Under the pieces are notes generated by a model. The model did not search any database. It had not been told where the DNA came from and worked only from the letters and a program-made list of their open reading frames with translations. From assembly GCF_024347375.1 (NCBI RefSeq), contig NZ_AP025471.1:1860001-1924000 (forward strand): DNA of 64,000 bases, read 5' to 3'. The position numbers and the translations under genes are program-made. Shown here in pieces: positions 45,636 to 54,122 of this stretch. This stretch comes from Vibrio coralliirubri. GTDB taxonomy: Bacteria; Pseudomonadota; Gammaproteobacteria; Enterobacterales; Vibrionaceae. How positions within the stretch are numbered: position 1 is the stretch's first letter; every line of letters begins with the position of its first letter.

Positions 45636-46565
45636 GTGCCAAATACCAATCAGTTGTTATTGTTCTTAGATGTGGTTCAACAAGGGTCGTTTACCAAAGC
45701 GGCAACCTTACATGACATGGACAACTCATCACTCTCTAAACAGATCAAAAAGCTTGAGCAAGATTTAGGTGTTCAGCTGCTGAACCGCTCTACACGATCG
45801 TTTTCTTTGACGTCGGCGGGAGAAGATATTCTCGCACAAACCTATGTGCTGAAAGACACCATTAATCAGATTCAAGGCATTGCAGATTCATACCAGTCTG
45901 AACCCAAAGGCGTGCTGCGAATTACTTCACCGATCTATTTTGGGCAGCAATATTTGCAACCTATCATCACTCAGTTCATGAGAAAGTACCCGGATGTTCA
46001 GATTGTACTCTCACTAGACGATAAGATCGCCAACATCATTGCAGGACAGTTTGATATCGCGTTTCGCTTCAGTAAGCTGGTTGAATCGAATTTGATTGCG
46101 AAGAAGATTGCCGACAGTAACTTCATGTTGGTCGCATCGAACGATTTTGTGAAGGAGCACGGTGAACCGAAAACGCCACAAGATTTGCTCGCGCTACCTG
46201 CTGTGATTTATACCAATGGAGATATGACGGTTGATCATCTGCGTATCAGTGAAGAGCCGCATGGCGACACTTTTCAAAGCCTGACGATTCGTGGCAACTA
46301 TAAGGTGAGTGATGTTCGCACCATGGTCTCTTGTGTGAAAGATGGCTTAGGATATGGCTTCCTTGATCAATCAAACCTGTATGCCTCAATGAAAGAGCTC
46401 GGCTTAGTCACTTTACTTCCTGATTACCCGATTTCGACGATTGATACTGCAATCTACGCTGTGTATCCGCACCGTAAACAGACCAAACTGGTCAAAGAGT
46501 TCATTACCACGGTTCAAGACTATATCGGCTCTCCGACGATTTGGGAAAAGATGCAGCAAGGTTAG
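45636..46565 (+). CDS. LysR-family transcriptional regulator
   Basis: 309 residues, GTG start at 45636 preceded by GGAGAGGCGCA. N-terminal winged helix 'LLLFLDVVQQGSFTKAATLH' and 'SSLSKQIKKLEQDLGVQLLN', effector domain starting 'GVLRITSPIYFGQQYL'. It follows the Lrp gene after 26 bp and could be cotranscribed, but it has its own strong terminator and no obvious target beside it. Confidence 0.9.
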   Translation: MPNTNQLLLFLDVVQQGSFTKAATLHDMDNSSLSKQIKKLEQDLGVQLLNRSTRSFSLTSAGEDILAQTYVLKDTINQIQGIADSYQSEPKGVLRITSPIYFGQQYLQPIITQFMRKYPDVQIVLSLDDKIANIIAGQFDIAFRFSKLVESNLIAKKIADSNFMLVASNDFVKEHGEPKTPQDLLALPAVIYTNGDMTVDHLRISEEPHGDTFQSLTIRGNYKVSDVRTMVSCVKDGLGYGFLDQSNLYASMKELGLVTLLPDYPISTIDTAIYAVYPHRKQTKLVKEFITTVQDYIGSPTIWEKMQQG

Positions 46566-46590
46566 CTGGATTTCTAATCGTTCAAACATA

Positions 46591-46630
46591 AAAAAGGAGC
46601 CTGATCGTCGAACGATCTGGCTCCTTTTTT
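46591..46630 (+). terminator. Intrinsic terminator of the LysR gene
   Basis: GGAGCC-GATCGT / ACGATC-GGCTCC followed by TTTTTT. Confidence 0.85.
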
Positions 46631-46708
46631 ATTGTTCCTGCTATAACTGATTTACAATGTAAAGCTTAGCTATAGCTGGTGTGAACGGCTCATATTCACT
46701 AATACCTA

Positions 46709-47770
46709 TTAATGCTCCTGAATCACTTCTTTACCACTCGGATAAGCTTTGGTACCTAGTACATGACCATCAACTTCTTTGCCATAGTAACCTTGGTGGT
46801 TGTGGTAACGCTTAGTATTTCCGGCAACATCACCCTTGTATCGAGGATCTTGTGGGCGTTCATGACTATTCACAAATGCAGCCACATCCCATGCATCTTG
46901 AATCGAAAGTTGCTGGCTCTTTCCAAGCGGCATGTTTTCATAGATAAAGTAGGCAGCGGTGTTCACGCGGTGCATACCCGCGCCCCAGTTATACGCGTTT
47001 TCGCCCCACAGTGGTGGGAAGTATGAACGGCCGTCTGATCCTTTAATGCCTTCACCATTTTGACCATGACAGGTTTGGCAGCTGGTTTGGTAAACCTTTT
47101 CACCACGCGCTATTGACGGCTCTTGTTCAGGGTTATCAATCTTAGGGTAGCCACGCCCAGCCAACTTACTGCGATCATCGATTGGGTATTTGCTTAACAG
47201 CTCTTCAGGAAGAGGGAAGCTTTCTGCTTTACCACCGACTTGTAAGTCAGCATCGCTGATCTCAGGAACGGGTGTATCTTGCATGCCGTTCTTGTCTAAG
47301 ATGCCGCCCATTGCCAGCCAGTATGAATAAGCCGTTAGTGCGACCATCTCTTTTGAACCCTCAGCCGGTGGTAGGCCATTCATTGAGTAGGTAAAGCAAC
47401 CTTGGATACGTTCTGCGTAGCTGTTTACCTTGTCATTCTTAGAACGATACGCAGGGTAGGCCATGTACGCACCCCAAAGAGGGGCTGCGTTAGGCTTCAT
47501 GCCTGCTTGCATGTGGCAATTCACACAGTTTTGCTCGTTGCCGACGAATGTACCACGCATCTGTTGTGAATCGACAAACAGGGAATAGCCCAGCTTTACT
47601 TTGTCGCCAAATTCTCCATCAGGAATATCTACCAAGTCGCGTGGCACCAGATATTTATTATCTTGTGGTTTTTCAACGGCGGGCAGTTCGGTTTGGCGAT
47701 CGGGCAACTCAGCTTCGGCATAAGCGATTCCAGAGGCAAGGGTTGCGGTAATTAGAAGTAATGTTTTCAT
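46709..47770 (-). CDS. tsdA: TsdA-like dihaem c-type cytochrome (thiosulfate dehydrogenase/tetrathionate reductase type)
   Basis: 353 residues with signal peptide MKTLLLITATLASGIAYA. Two haem sites: CVNCH near residue 82 and CQTCH near 230. Blocks 'GNEQNCVNCHMQAGMKPNAA', 'SYAERIQGCFTYSMNG' and 'PLWGENAYNWGAGMHRV' follow TsdA, including the cysteine after the first haem that is its axial ligand in TsdA. The enzyme interconverts thiosulfate and tetrathionate in the periplasm. It lies 9 bp behind the tsdB-like gene and near the ttr genes, and shares their operator. Direction of the reaction here is not known. Confidence 0.75.
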   Translation of the reverse strand: MKTLLLITATLASGIAYAEAELPDRQTELPAVEKPQDNKYLVPRDLVDIPDGEFGDKVKLGYSLFVDSQQMRGTFVGNEQNCVNCHMQAGMKPNAAPLWGAYMAYPAYRSKNDKVNSYAERIQGCFTYSMNGLPPAEGSKEMVALTAYSYWLAMGGILDKNGMQDTPVPEISDADLQVGGKAESFPLPEELLSKYPIDDRSKLAGRGYPKIDNPEQEPSIARGEKVYQTSCQTCHGQNGEGIKGSDGRSYFPPLWGENAYNWGAGMHRVNTAAYFIYENMPLGKSQQLSIQDAWDVAAFVNSHERPQDPRYKGDVAGNTKRYHNHQGYYGKEVDGHVLGTKAYPSGKEVIQEH

Positions 47771-47779
47771 GCGAGCCCT

Positions 47780-48421
47780 TTAGTATCGGAAAGATGCGAA
47801 GTAGTAAGAGAGGTTTTTGATCTCATCGTCGGTCAACTTGCCGGCGATATTGCCCATCATGTTTAAATCATCACCCTTACGAGTGCCGTTTTTCCAAGCG
47901 TTGAGCTGAGTCTGAAGGTAGTCGGCATGCTGGCTCGCTAGGCGTGGGAATTTGTCGACACCCATACCACTTGGCCCATGACAGGTCGCACAAGCTGGAA
48001 TGTTTCGATCCCAATCACCTTGGAATACAAGTTTACGATAGGGGTTATCGATATCGGCTTGTGAGCCGCGCTGTTCTAAATCGGTGAAGTCGTATGAAGG
48101 TAGTGAAGCGAAATATTCTGCTACTTCACGACGAATCGCAGGATCAGACACACCATCCGCCATACCTTTCATGATAGCGCTTTGACGCTCACCACTTGAG
48201 AACAGAACAAGCTGATGTTCGAGGTAATCAGCATTGAGCCCTGCAAGCATCGGTGCGATGTTGGGCATGCCTTTCCCGTCGGCTTGGTGGCAACCGCTAC
48301 AGGTTTCTGCGGCTTCTGGCATTGGATTGGGTGCTGCTTGTGCAAAACCGGATAAAGAAAGGCTTCCCAGAGCAGCGATGCAAAGCGTTAGAGTTTGAGT
48401 TTTTATGTTCAGCTTAATCAT
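47780..48421 (-). CDS. tsdB: Dihaem cytochrome c4-type protein (TsdB-like)
   Basis: 213 residues, signal peptide ending GFAQA, two CxxCH haem sites (CSGCHQADGKGMPNIAP and CATCHGPSGMGVDKFP) in two homologous cytochrome c domains with methionine ligands downstream ('DLNMMGNIAGKLTDDEI'). It is first in the tsdB-tsdA order and is the expected electron partner of TsdA. A palindrome identical to that upstream of ttrB lies 60 bp before its start. It could also be called a generic c4 cytochrome. Confidence 0.75.
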   Translation of the reverse strand: MIKLNIKTQTLTLCIAALGSLSLSGFAQAAPNPMPEAAETCSGCHQADGKGMPNIAPMLAGLNADYLEHQLVLFSSGERQSAIMKGMADGVSDPAIRREVAEYFASLPSYDFTDLEQRGSQADIDNPYRKLVFQGDWDRNIPACATCHGPSGMGVDKFPRLASQHADYLQTQLNAWKNGTRKGDDLNMMGNIAGKLTDDEIKNLSYYFASFRY

Positions 48422-48477
48422 GAGGCGTCGCTATTGGTTGTAATGCACGCATTTTCGACATAATTGGTTGTTCGCGC

Positions 48478-48495
48478 TATTGTGGATTTCCACAT
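48478..48495. promoter_or_regulatory. Predicted TtrR operator upstream of tsdBA
   Basis: TATTGTGGATTTCCACAT; the core TGTGGA-TT-TCCACA (48481-48494) is palindromic. The 18 bases are identical to 53967-53984 upstream of ttrB. It is centred about 66 bp before the tsdB start. Confidence 0.65.
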
Positions 48496-48755
48496 TAATT
48501 CACTGGGAACTTGAGGTAAGTCTCACATTAATAACCTCAATCACCATGGTGGTATTGATATGGATTTCGATAGGCGAATCCAACTGTCGTTAACGAAGTG
48601 CAAGGGAACTGCCATGTTCGCCTCGGTGTGACTGCTTGTTAAGGCTCTTTATGGCACCGATTGTATAAGCATAGACGCTTGATGGGGTTAGGTAAGAAAC
48701 TTGTAGGGAAGTGATGTAAAGAATTGATGGTTGGGCGTTGAATAGCTTAAAAAGA

Positions 48756-48784
48756 AGAGCAACCTCGAATGGCGAAGTTGCTCT
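48756..48784 (-). terminator. Intrinsic terminator of ttrA
   Basis: AGAGCAAC...GTTGCTCT; on the minus strand followed by TCTTTTT. Confidence 0.8.
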
Positions 48785-48830
48785 ACTGTGCTCAGTCTTG
48801 ATTTGACTGAAATAGGGGAGGTTTGAACGT

Positions 48831-51800
48831 CTAGACTTTGTAGATTTTAGCCGGAAGCGCTTGTCTTGCTGCTGCGCCCACAACCCAATCCAACATCACG
48901 CCTTTGCCTTCTCTGGTCGGGTCAATTAAGCCAATATCATTGATGTTAACGCCATCGTTTGACTTCATCTTCACAGGTTGTTGTGTGTCACCGATCCAGT
49001 GCGCACGCTCACCGAGTTCTTTATGACCAAAGCCGTGTTCAAAGCCTAATGTGCCCGGTTTGATGCCATCAATCACCATCGCCAACGCATGTGTGGTTGA
49101 GCTCGGTGTTTCAATCGCAAATACGTCACCTGTTTTGATATCCGCAGAAGAAGCATCTTGCGGGTGGATGTAAACAGGGTTTACTCCTTTAATAGATTCC
49201 AAGCGTGGTGACAAATTAGAGACCGCACTGTGAATATTGGACTTAAAGTTGGTTAGCGTAAATGGCCACTCTTTTGCTAGGAACTGCTCTGCCAAAGGTG
49301 TGCCATCTGCCAGCTTTTGTGGATACCATGTCGGGCAACCCATGTACTGCTCACCACTGATGGTGTTGCGAGAAGTACCGAGTTTTTCATTCCAGATAGC
49401 CAATGGCTTGGTCCATTTGTACTTCATGGTTTCATTGGTGTAGGCATTGGTGGCGTCTTCGAAACGACCGCCACGCGCAAAGATATACGCTACCTTGAGC
49501 ATCTCTTCAGGCTTGAGTGTTTTGTTCATCACAGGCACTAGGCGTTCTAGACCAGACCAAACAATATCTTCCGCATCGACATTCGGCACGCCACCTTTTA
49601 CGAACGCTAAGTTAGCAGCCGAGCGCAGGTAGAAGTCTTCAGCGCTATGAATACCGTGCCAGTTACCTTGATTGTCTTTGATTACGTTGTCGCCGAAGCC
49701 ACCTAATCCAAGCGTTTTTGCTAGATCAATAAAGAAGTTCTCTAGGTTGATGGCACGTCCGTCTTGAGTGCGTGAGGTTTTAGGCTCAACAATCGGCCAG
49801 CGAGCAGTGATCGCTTTAGTCGCGACGCCATGCCAAGGTGTCGCCATGCCCCAGCTTTCGTAGGTCACTGTGTCTGGCACGAGGTAATCCGATAATGCTG
49901 TGGTCTCATTGATGAAGGCATCGATAGACACGATCAAACCAAGCTGTTTTGGATCCTTAAGCTTTTCACCCAGCAAGTTGTCTAAACCCGGAACACCATA
50001 AAGTGGGTTCGCCATGTGGTTGATCCATGCCTTTGCTCGGTAAGGGTAGCCATCAATCGCAGCTGATAAGTGCTCGGTTAAAAGCGGTGCTGAGATTGGG
50101 TACCACGGCGCGCGTGTCGGGTAAGGTGACTCGCCTGCGGCAACGCGACGTTTGTATTCGCTGGTTTTTTGATACGGGAACTTGCTGCGAGATAAGAACA
50201 CACCTTGAGGCTTAGTCTTACCTTTAAACTTAGTAAAGTCGTAACGAGGACCAGCAACCGAAGTCGGGTAGCCGCCCGCTTTCGCCATCGCACCGCCTTT
50301 CGCGTTGACGTTACCGATCAGCGCGTTCAGCATCAGAATAGAGAACGAGTTGTAGAAGCCATTAGTGTGCATGTTGCCACCGTGAGTATCCACGACGGCT
50401 TTCGTTCCGTAGCTGGTAAAGCGTTTCGCTAGCGCAATAATTTGATCCTGCGGGATTTCACACTGCTCGCTGTAGTAAGCAAGGTCATATTTGAAGGCTT
50501 CTTCTTTCAATCTTTGTAGAGAAGACTTAACACGAACAGTCTGGCCATCGATTTCTACGTCTTGATCGACGAACAGCGACGCTTCATCTACCTGAATATT
50601 TGATGTCAATAGTGACGTTGTCACATTAAGTGCGATAAATCCGTCATCGTCAGACATCGGTTCGCCTGTTTCTAGCAACCCCATATCCGATGCACGAAGC
50701 ATACGCCCATTTTGTGGGTGCGATTCGTCGCTGATCACTAGGTGAGATGCGTTACACCAGTGTGTAGTGCCTGCTTTCTTCATCGCTTGCGCACTTGGGC
50801 GAGACAAGAAGTCGTGATTGTAGCGCTGGTTGTCGATGATCCACTGGATCATACCCAGAACTAATGCTGAGTCAGTGCCCGGCTTGATCGGCAGCCAGTT
50901 GTTGCGATCGCCCGCTGCAAGGCTTGAAGATCCTGCTGGAAGACTTGGTGTCACTATGATGTAGCTAAGCTTTCCATTGGTACGAGCCTCAGCCAGTTGT
51001 CTTGCTTGGCGCTTAAACGGGTTACCTGCTTGAGCCGGAGACATACCGATGAAAAGAATGAACTCTGCGTTGTTGAAGTCTGGCTTTAAGTGCGAGAACT
51101 TGTCTAGATCGTTCATGATCGCGCCTGAACCTGCGCGGAACGCGTAGCCACAGTAAGATCCATGGTGACCAAAGTTACGTGTGCCGTAGCTGTTAAATGC
51201 AAAGCGCTTCAAGATGTCGTCACGGCCTTCATTTCCGGCATTAGTCACCAATAACTGGTTCGCTTTTGGACCGTATTCAGGGTTGTTTGGATCAAGTGGT
51301 GTTTCGATGTCGCGAATCGATCGCAAGCCTTCAACTTCGCCTTCTCCGAACAAGTCACCACCTTCGGTGACCTCAGAGATAAGTTGCTCGTAGCTGATCG
51401 GTTCCCACTTACCTTCACCACGTTTACCAACACGTTTTAACGGTTGAGTGATTCGGTATGGGCTGTTTTGAATCTCTAGCATGCCATTACCACGAGCGCA
51501 GGCTGTCGAACGGTTATTGATGCCTGATTCACCAGACAAGCCAATGTAGGCGTCTTTTACAGGCGTTTTGAATGGGATCTGTTGGTCACTTGATAGCGGG
51601 TGATACGGGTTGCCCGAGATACGTAAGATCTCGTCATTGCGATTATCGATTCGTACACGCAAGCCGCACAGTGTCCAGCAACCAAAACACATTGAGGGTG
51701 CCACGCGTTGGTTTGGATTCGGCGAGATCTTACCTTGCTCATCGACACTGTATTCCGTCTCTAACGAATTACCGTGGTGGATGTGGTTGGTTTTCTTACC

Positions 51801-51923
51801 CGCGGTGCCATCGATAGCACCGTGAACCATGTGCTTTGTGGTTGTCGCATAACCTGCAGCAAAAGCTCCAACACCACCGGCAGCAAGGCCTGTTTTCAAA
51901 AATTGACGACGTTTGTTATCCAT
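48831..51923 (-). CDS. ttrA: Tetrathionate reductase molybdopterin subunit A
   Basis: 1030 residues. Twin-arginine signal RRQFLKTGLAAGGVGA; an N-terminal [4Fe-4S] cluster region with cysteines in CFGCWTLC and STACARG; then the molybdopterin-guanine-dinucleotide domains of the DMSO-reductase family ('LLVTNAGNEGRDDILKR', 'HHGSYCGYAFRAG', 'WLPIKPGTDSALVLGMIQWI'). TtrA reduces tetrathionate to thiosulfate in the periplasm. Last of ttrBCA, 14 bp after ttrC, with its own terminator. Assigned by length, order and motifs. Confidence 0.92.
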   Translation of the reverse strand: MDNKRRQFLKTGLAAGGVGAFAAGYATTTKHMVHGAIDGTAGKKTNHIHHGNSLETEYSVDEQGKISPNPNQRVAPSMCFGCWTLCGLRVRIDNRNDEILRISGNPYHPLSSDQQIPFKTPVKDAYIGLSGESGINNRSTACARGNGMLEIQNSPYRITQPLKRVGKRGEGKWEPISYEQLISEVTEGGDLFGEGEVEGLRSIRDIETPLDPNNPEYGPKANQLLVTNAGNEGRDDILKRFAFNSYGTRNFGHHGSYCGYAFRAGSGAIMNDLDKFSHLKPDFNNAEFILFIGMSPAQAGNPFKRQARQLAEARTNGKLSYIIVTPSLPAGSSSLAAGDRNNWLPIKPGTDSALVLGMIQWIIDNQRYNHDFLSRPSAQAMKKAGTTHWCNASHLVISDESHPQNGRMLRASDMGLLETGEPMSDDDGFIALNVTTSLLTSNIQVDEASLFVDQDVEIDGQTVRVKSSLQRLKEEAFKYDLAYYSEQCEIPQDQIIALAKRFTSYGTKAVVDTHGGNMHTNGFYNSFSILMLNALIGNVNAKGGAMAKAGGYPTSVAGPRYDFTKFKGKTKPQGVFLSRSKFPYQKTSEYKRRVAAGESPYPTRAPWYPISAPLLTEHLSAAIDGYPYRAKAWINHMANPLYGVPGLDNLLGEKLKDPKQLGLIVSIDAFINETTALSDYLVPDTVTYESWGMATPWHGVATKAITARWPIVEPKTSRTQDGRAINLENFFIDLAKTLGLGGFGDNVIKDNQGNWHGIHSAEDFYLRSAANLAFVKGGVPNVDAEDIVWSGLERLVPVMNKTLKPEEMLKVAYIFARGGRFEDATNAYTNETMKYKWTKPLAIWNEKLGTSRNTISGEQYMGCPTWYPQKLADGTPLAEQFLAKEWPFTLTNFKSNIHSAVSNLSPRLESIKGVNPVYIHPQDASSADIKTGDVFAIETPSSTTHALAMVIDGIKPGTLGFEHGFGHKELGERAHWIGDTQQPVKMKSNDGVNINDIGLIDPTREGKGVMLDWVVGAAARQALPAKIYKV

Positions 51924-51937
51924 GATGATTCCTCAGA

Positions 51938-53068
51938 CTACAAGCTATGTGAGCGGTTAAGTGGTGACGATGTATTTTGGTTTGGCTTCGATATTGTCTT
52001 AGGTGTAGATCGAGTTGACACGATCTCAGAGGCGATCAACGCAAGTGCTAGCCACAGGCCACACATACCAACAATGCCGAGTAATCCTGCGCTACCCATT
52101 GGCAGTTCATAAGGGAACGCACCCACATCAAAACGTGGAATGGTTTGAACTTCCATCATGGTGACCCAACGTACCGCCCATGCTGAAACGATGGTCGCAA
52201 GCGCAACACAGATAACTCCTAGCTTGTTTTGCGATAGGCGTTGCAGTGGCAGCACTAAGATCATGCACAGCAAAATGCTGGTGGTCATGATGCCTAGGTT
52301 GATACCCCAAGCGTCGTTCTCATACAGATTGAAGTGACCATGGTTAGATGCCCAAATCGATGTAAGAATGATGGCAAGGCCACCCGTTAAGGTAATGGTT
52401 CTTTGTACCAGCGCTAGGTCTGTTGGTTTTAAGCTTGGCTTGTTTGAAGGCAGTAGAGCCCAAATCAACAGCGTTAAGCCCGTTGCAGCAAAGAATGCGG
52501 TCGTAAACCAAAGTAGCGGAGAAGCCGGTTGATGCCAAAGCGGTCGGCTCGCCAAAATCGCAATCTCTGCACCTGTATAAAGCGCGATGCTTAGACCTGA
52601 TAACGCAGTTGCAGCGGCTAATGCAATCATCATTTTTGTCGATACCTGCCATTGCCCCAGTGTTAGCCAAGACAAGCGTTTTAAAAGCGGGTTTTCACTC
52701 TCTTTGAGCTGTGCGATGTCATCACGCAGGTAAACCCAAGCAGTCGCAACAGCCAGACCAGAAAACAAAGGTAGAAACAGAGAGCCTAACGACATCCATG
52801 ACCAAGGCGTAATGTGAGCATAGAAGTGCCACGCACGTCCGGGTTGGTGCAAATCACCGGTTAATGCTAATGGCCCAACAATCGCGCCAATGGCCATCAC
52901 AAGCACAAGGGCAGAACGGAATTGGTGACTGGTAGAGTTTTTGAAGATAAGTGCAATCAAAAACAGAATGGCGGCCGCGTAAGCCGAACCTATGTAGAAG
53001 AAATATTGAACCGCCCACGGTAGCCAAGCGATCTCTTGAGCGGGAACTAACACCTCAGTGATATTCAT
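51938..53068 (-). CDS. ttrC: Tetrathionate reductase membrane subunit C (NrfD family)
   Basis: 376 residues with about nine helices, NrfD/PsrC-type quinol oxidase that anchors TtrAB and feeds electrons from quinol. Blocks: 'AWLPWAVQYFFYIGSAYAAA', 'GPLALTGDLHQPGRAWHFYAHI', 'PWSWMSLGSLFLPLFSG'. Its ATG overlaps the ttrB stop by 4 bases (ATGA type), so the two are coupled. Confidence 0.92.
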   Translation of the reverse strand: MNITEVLVPAQEIAWLPWAVQYFFYIGSAYAAAILFLIALIFKNSTSHQFRSALVLVMAIGAIVGPLALTGDLHQPGRAWHFYAHITPWSWMSLGSLFLPLFSGLAVATAWVYLRDDIAQLKESENPLLKRLSWLTLGQWQVSTKMMIALAAATALSGLSIALYTGAEIAILASRPLWHQPASPLLWFTTAFFAATGLTLLIWALLPSNKPSLKPTDLALVQRTITLTGGLAIILTSIWASNHGHFNLYENDAWGINLGIMTTSILLCMILVLPLQRLSQNKLGVICVALATIVSAWAVRWVTMMEVQTIPRFDVGAFPYELPMGSAGLLGIVGMCGLWLALALIASEIVSTRSTPKTISKPNQNTSSPLNRSHSL

Positions 53069-53901
53069 GCTGTCTCTCCTTGTTTGCCTTGTGTCGCGAT
53101 TGCCAATTCTTGTTTGCTAGAGGATGAGTTATCGATGGCGGCTGGATCATAAATCGCAGGCTGACCTTCGATATGGCTAACGAAACGCTCGTTCATGCCG
53201 ATATAGAAAACATGTGGGTTGGTATTTTGCTCTGGCTTAAGCACCTTGATGTCGTCTTGGTTTTCATTAAGCAGCCGGTTTATCTCACTGTTTGGATCTT
53301 TGAGGTCACCAATAACGCGAGCGCCACCAACACAGGTTTCGACACAAGCGGGCAACAAGCCATCTTCAAGGCGGTGTGCACAGAAGGTACATTTGTCTGC
53401 GGTAAGGGTGTCGTTATTGATGAAGCGAGCGTCGTAAGGGCAAGCTTGAACACAGTAAGCACAGGCTACGCAGCGTTCGTTGTCGACCATTACAATGCCG
53501 TCTTCACGTTGGAAGGTCGCTTGAACAGGACAAACCTTAATGCACGGAGCATCGTCGCAGTGGTTACACAGACGAGGCAACATGAAGGACTTCACGTCTT
53601 GTTGAGCCGTCGAACCATCATCAAGGGAGACTTCATACTGTTTTACGGTGGTTCTGAACTGGCCAATTGGCGCTTGGTTTTCAACGCTACAGCCAACGGT
53701 GCACGCCTGACAGCCAACGCATTTACGTAAGTCAACCGCCATGGCGTAGCGTTTACCTACTTCGCCTTTGCGGTCAGGTTGGTTGTTATTGCGAATGGCT
53801 GTGCTTGCGACTGCGGTGTTGATTCCGGTGATGGGAATGAGCGCAGCACCAGCGGAAACCTTGCCGAATTGGCTGAGAAACCGTCTTTTCAATGAGTCCA
53901 T
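53065..53901 (-). CDS. ttrB: Tetrathionate reductase iron-sulfur subunit B
   Basis: 278 residues. N-terminal KRRFLSQFGK twin-arginine-like signal. Four [4Fe-4S] ferredoxin-type cysteine groups: CVGCQACTVGC, CNHCDDAPCIKVCP, CVACAYCVQACP and CTFCAH...CVETC. It passes electrons from TtrC to TtrA. It is the first gene of ttrBCA; the operator 53967-53984 and an FNR-like site 53998-54011 lie upstream. Confidence 0.93.
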   Translation of the reverse strand: MDSLKRRFLSQFGKVSAGAALIPITGINTAVASTAIRNNNQPDRKGEVGKRYAMAVDLRKCVGCQACTVGCSVENQAPIGQFRTTVKQYEVSLDDGSTAQQDVKSFMLPRLCNHCDDAPCIKVCPVQATFQREDGIVMVDNERCVACAYCVQACPYDARFINNDTLTADKCTFCAHRLEDGLLPACVETCVGGARVIGDLKDPNSEINRLLNENQDDIKVLKPEQNTNPHVFYIGMNERFVSHIEGQPAIYDPAAIDNSSSSKQELAIATQGKQGETA

Positions 53902-53966
53902 GTTGGTACCTATAAATGGGTATTCTATCTGTTGGGCTCATTGTCAGATTTTGGGCGTACGCGGGG

Positions 53967-53984
53967 TATTGTGGATTTCCACAT
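53967..53984. promoter_or_regulatory. Predicted TtrR operator upstream of ttrB
   Basis: TATTGTGGATTTCCACAT with 14-bp palindromic core TGTGGA-TT-TCCACA (53970-53983), 66-83 bp from the ttrB start. It is also flanked by GGGTAT and ATACCC. Identical over 18 bases to the site before tsdB. Confidence 0.7.
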
Positions 53985-53988
53985 ACCC

Positions 53989-54011
53989 AGATCAAAGTTG
54001 ATCTAGAACAA
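53989..54011. promoter_or_regulatory. FNR-like site and palindrome between ttrB and ttrS
   Basis: AGATCAA-AG-TTGATCT (53989-54004) is an inverted repeat. TTGAT-CTAG-AACAA (53998-54011) matches the FNR consensus TTGAT-N4-ATCAA at nine of ten positions. Anaerobic control of ttr by FNR is known in Salmonella; here it is inferred. Confidence 0.5.
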
Positions 54012-54122
54012 ATGTGGTTTTACCAATCTAGCTGTTATGCTTTGTTTAAAGGCTCTATTTAACGTGTCTTCGATGCGTTATTTGAGTGTGGACATGCCGT
54101 CAGTGTGGAGAAAGAGATTTTA

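Larger units (their letters stand above)
48422..48830. other. ttrA-tsdB intergenic region
   Basis: 409 bp. Holds the predicted TtrR operator near tsdB (48478-48495) and the ttrA terminator (48756-48784). A 97-codon frame here is judged spurious. No other gene visible. Confidence 0.5.

Noticed and set aside
48590..48883. 97-codon frame between ttrA and tsdB
   Set aside because: Overlaps the ttrA end and its terminator, no Shine-Dalgarno, no family; judged spurious.
53173..53730. 185-codon frame antisense to ttrB
   Set aside because: Shadow of ttrB; no ribosome site or family, and its codons mirror the cysteine-rich sense protein.
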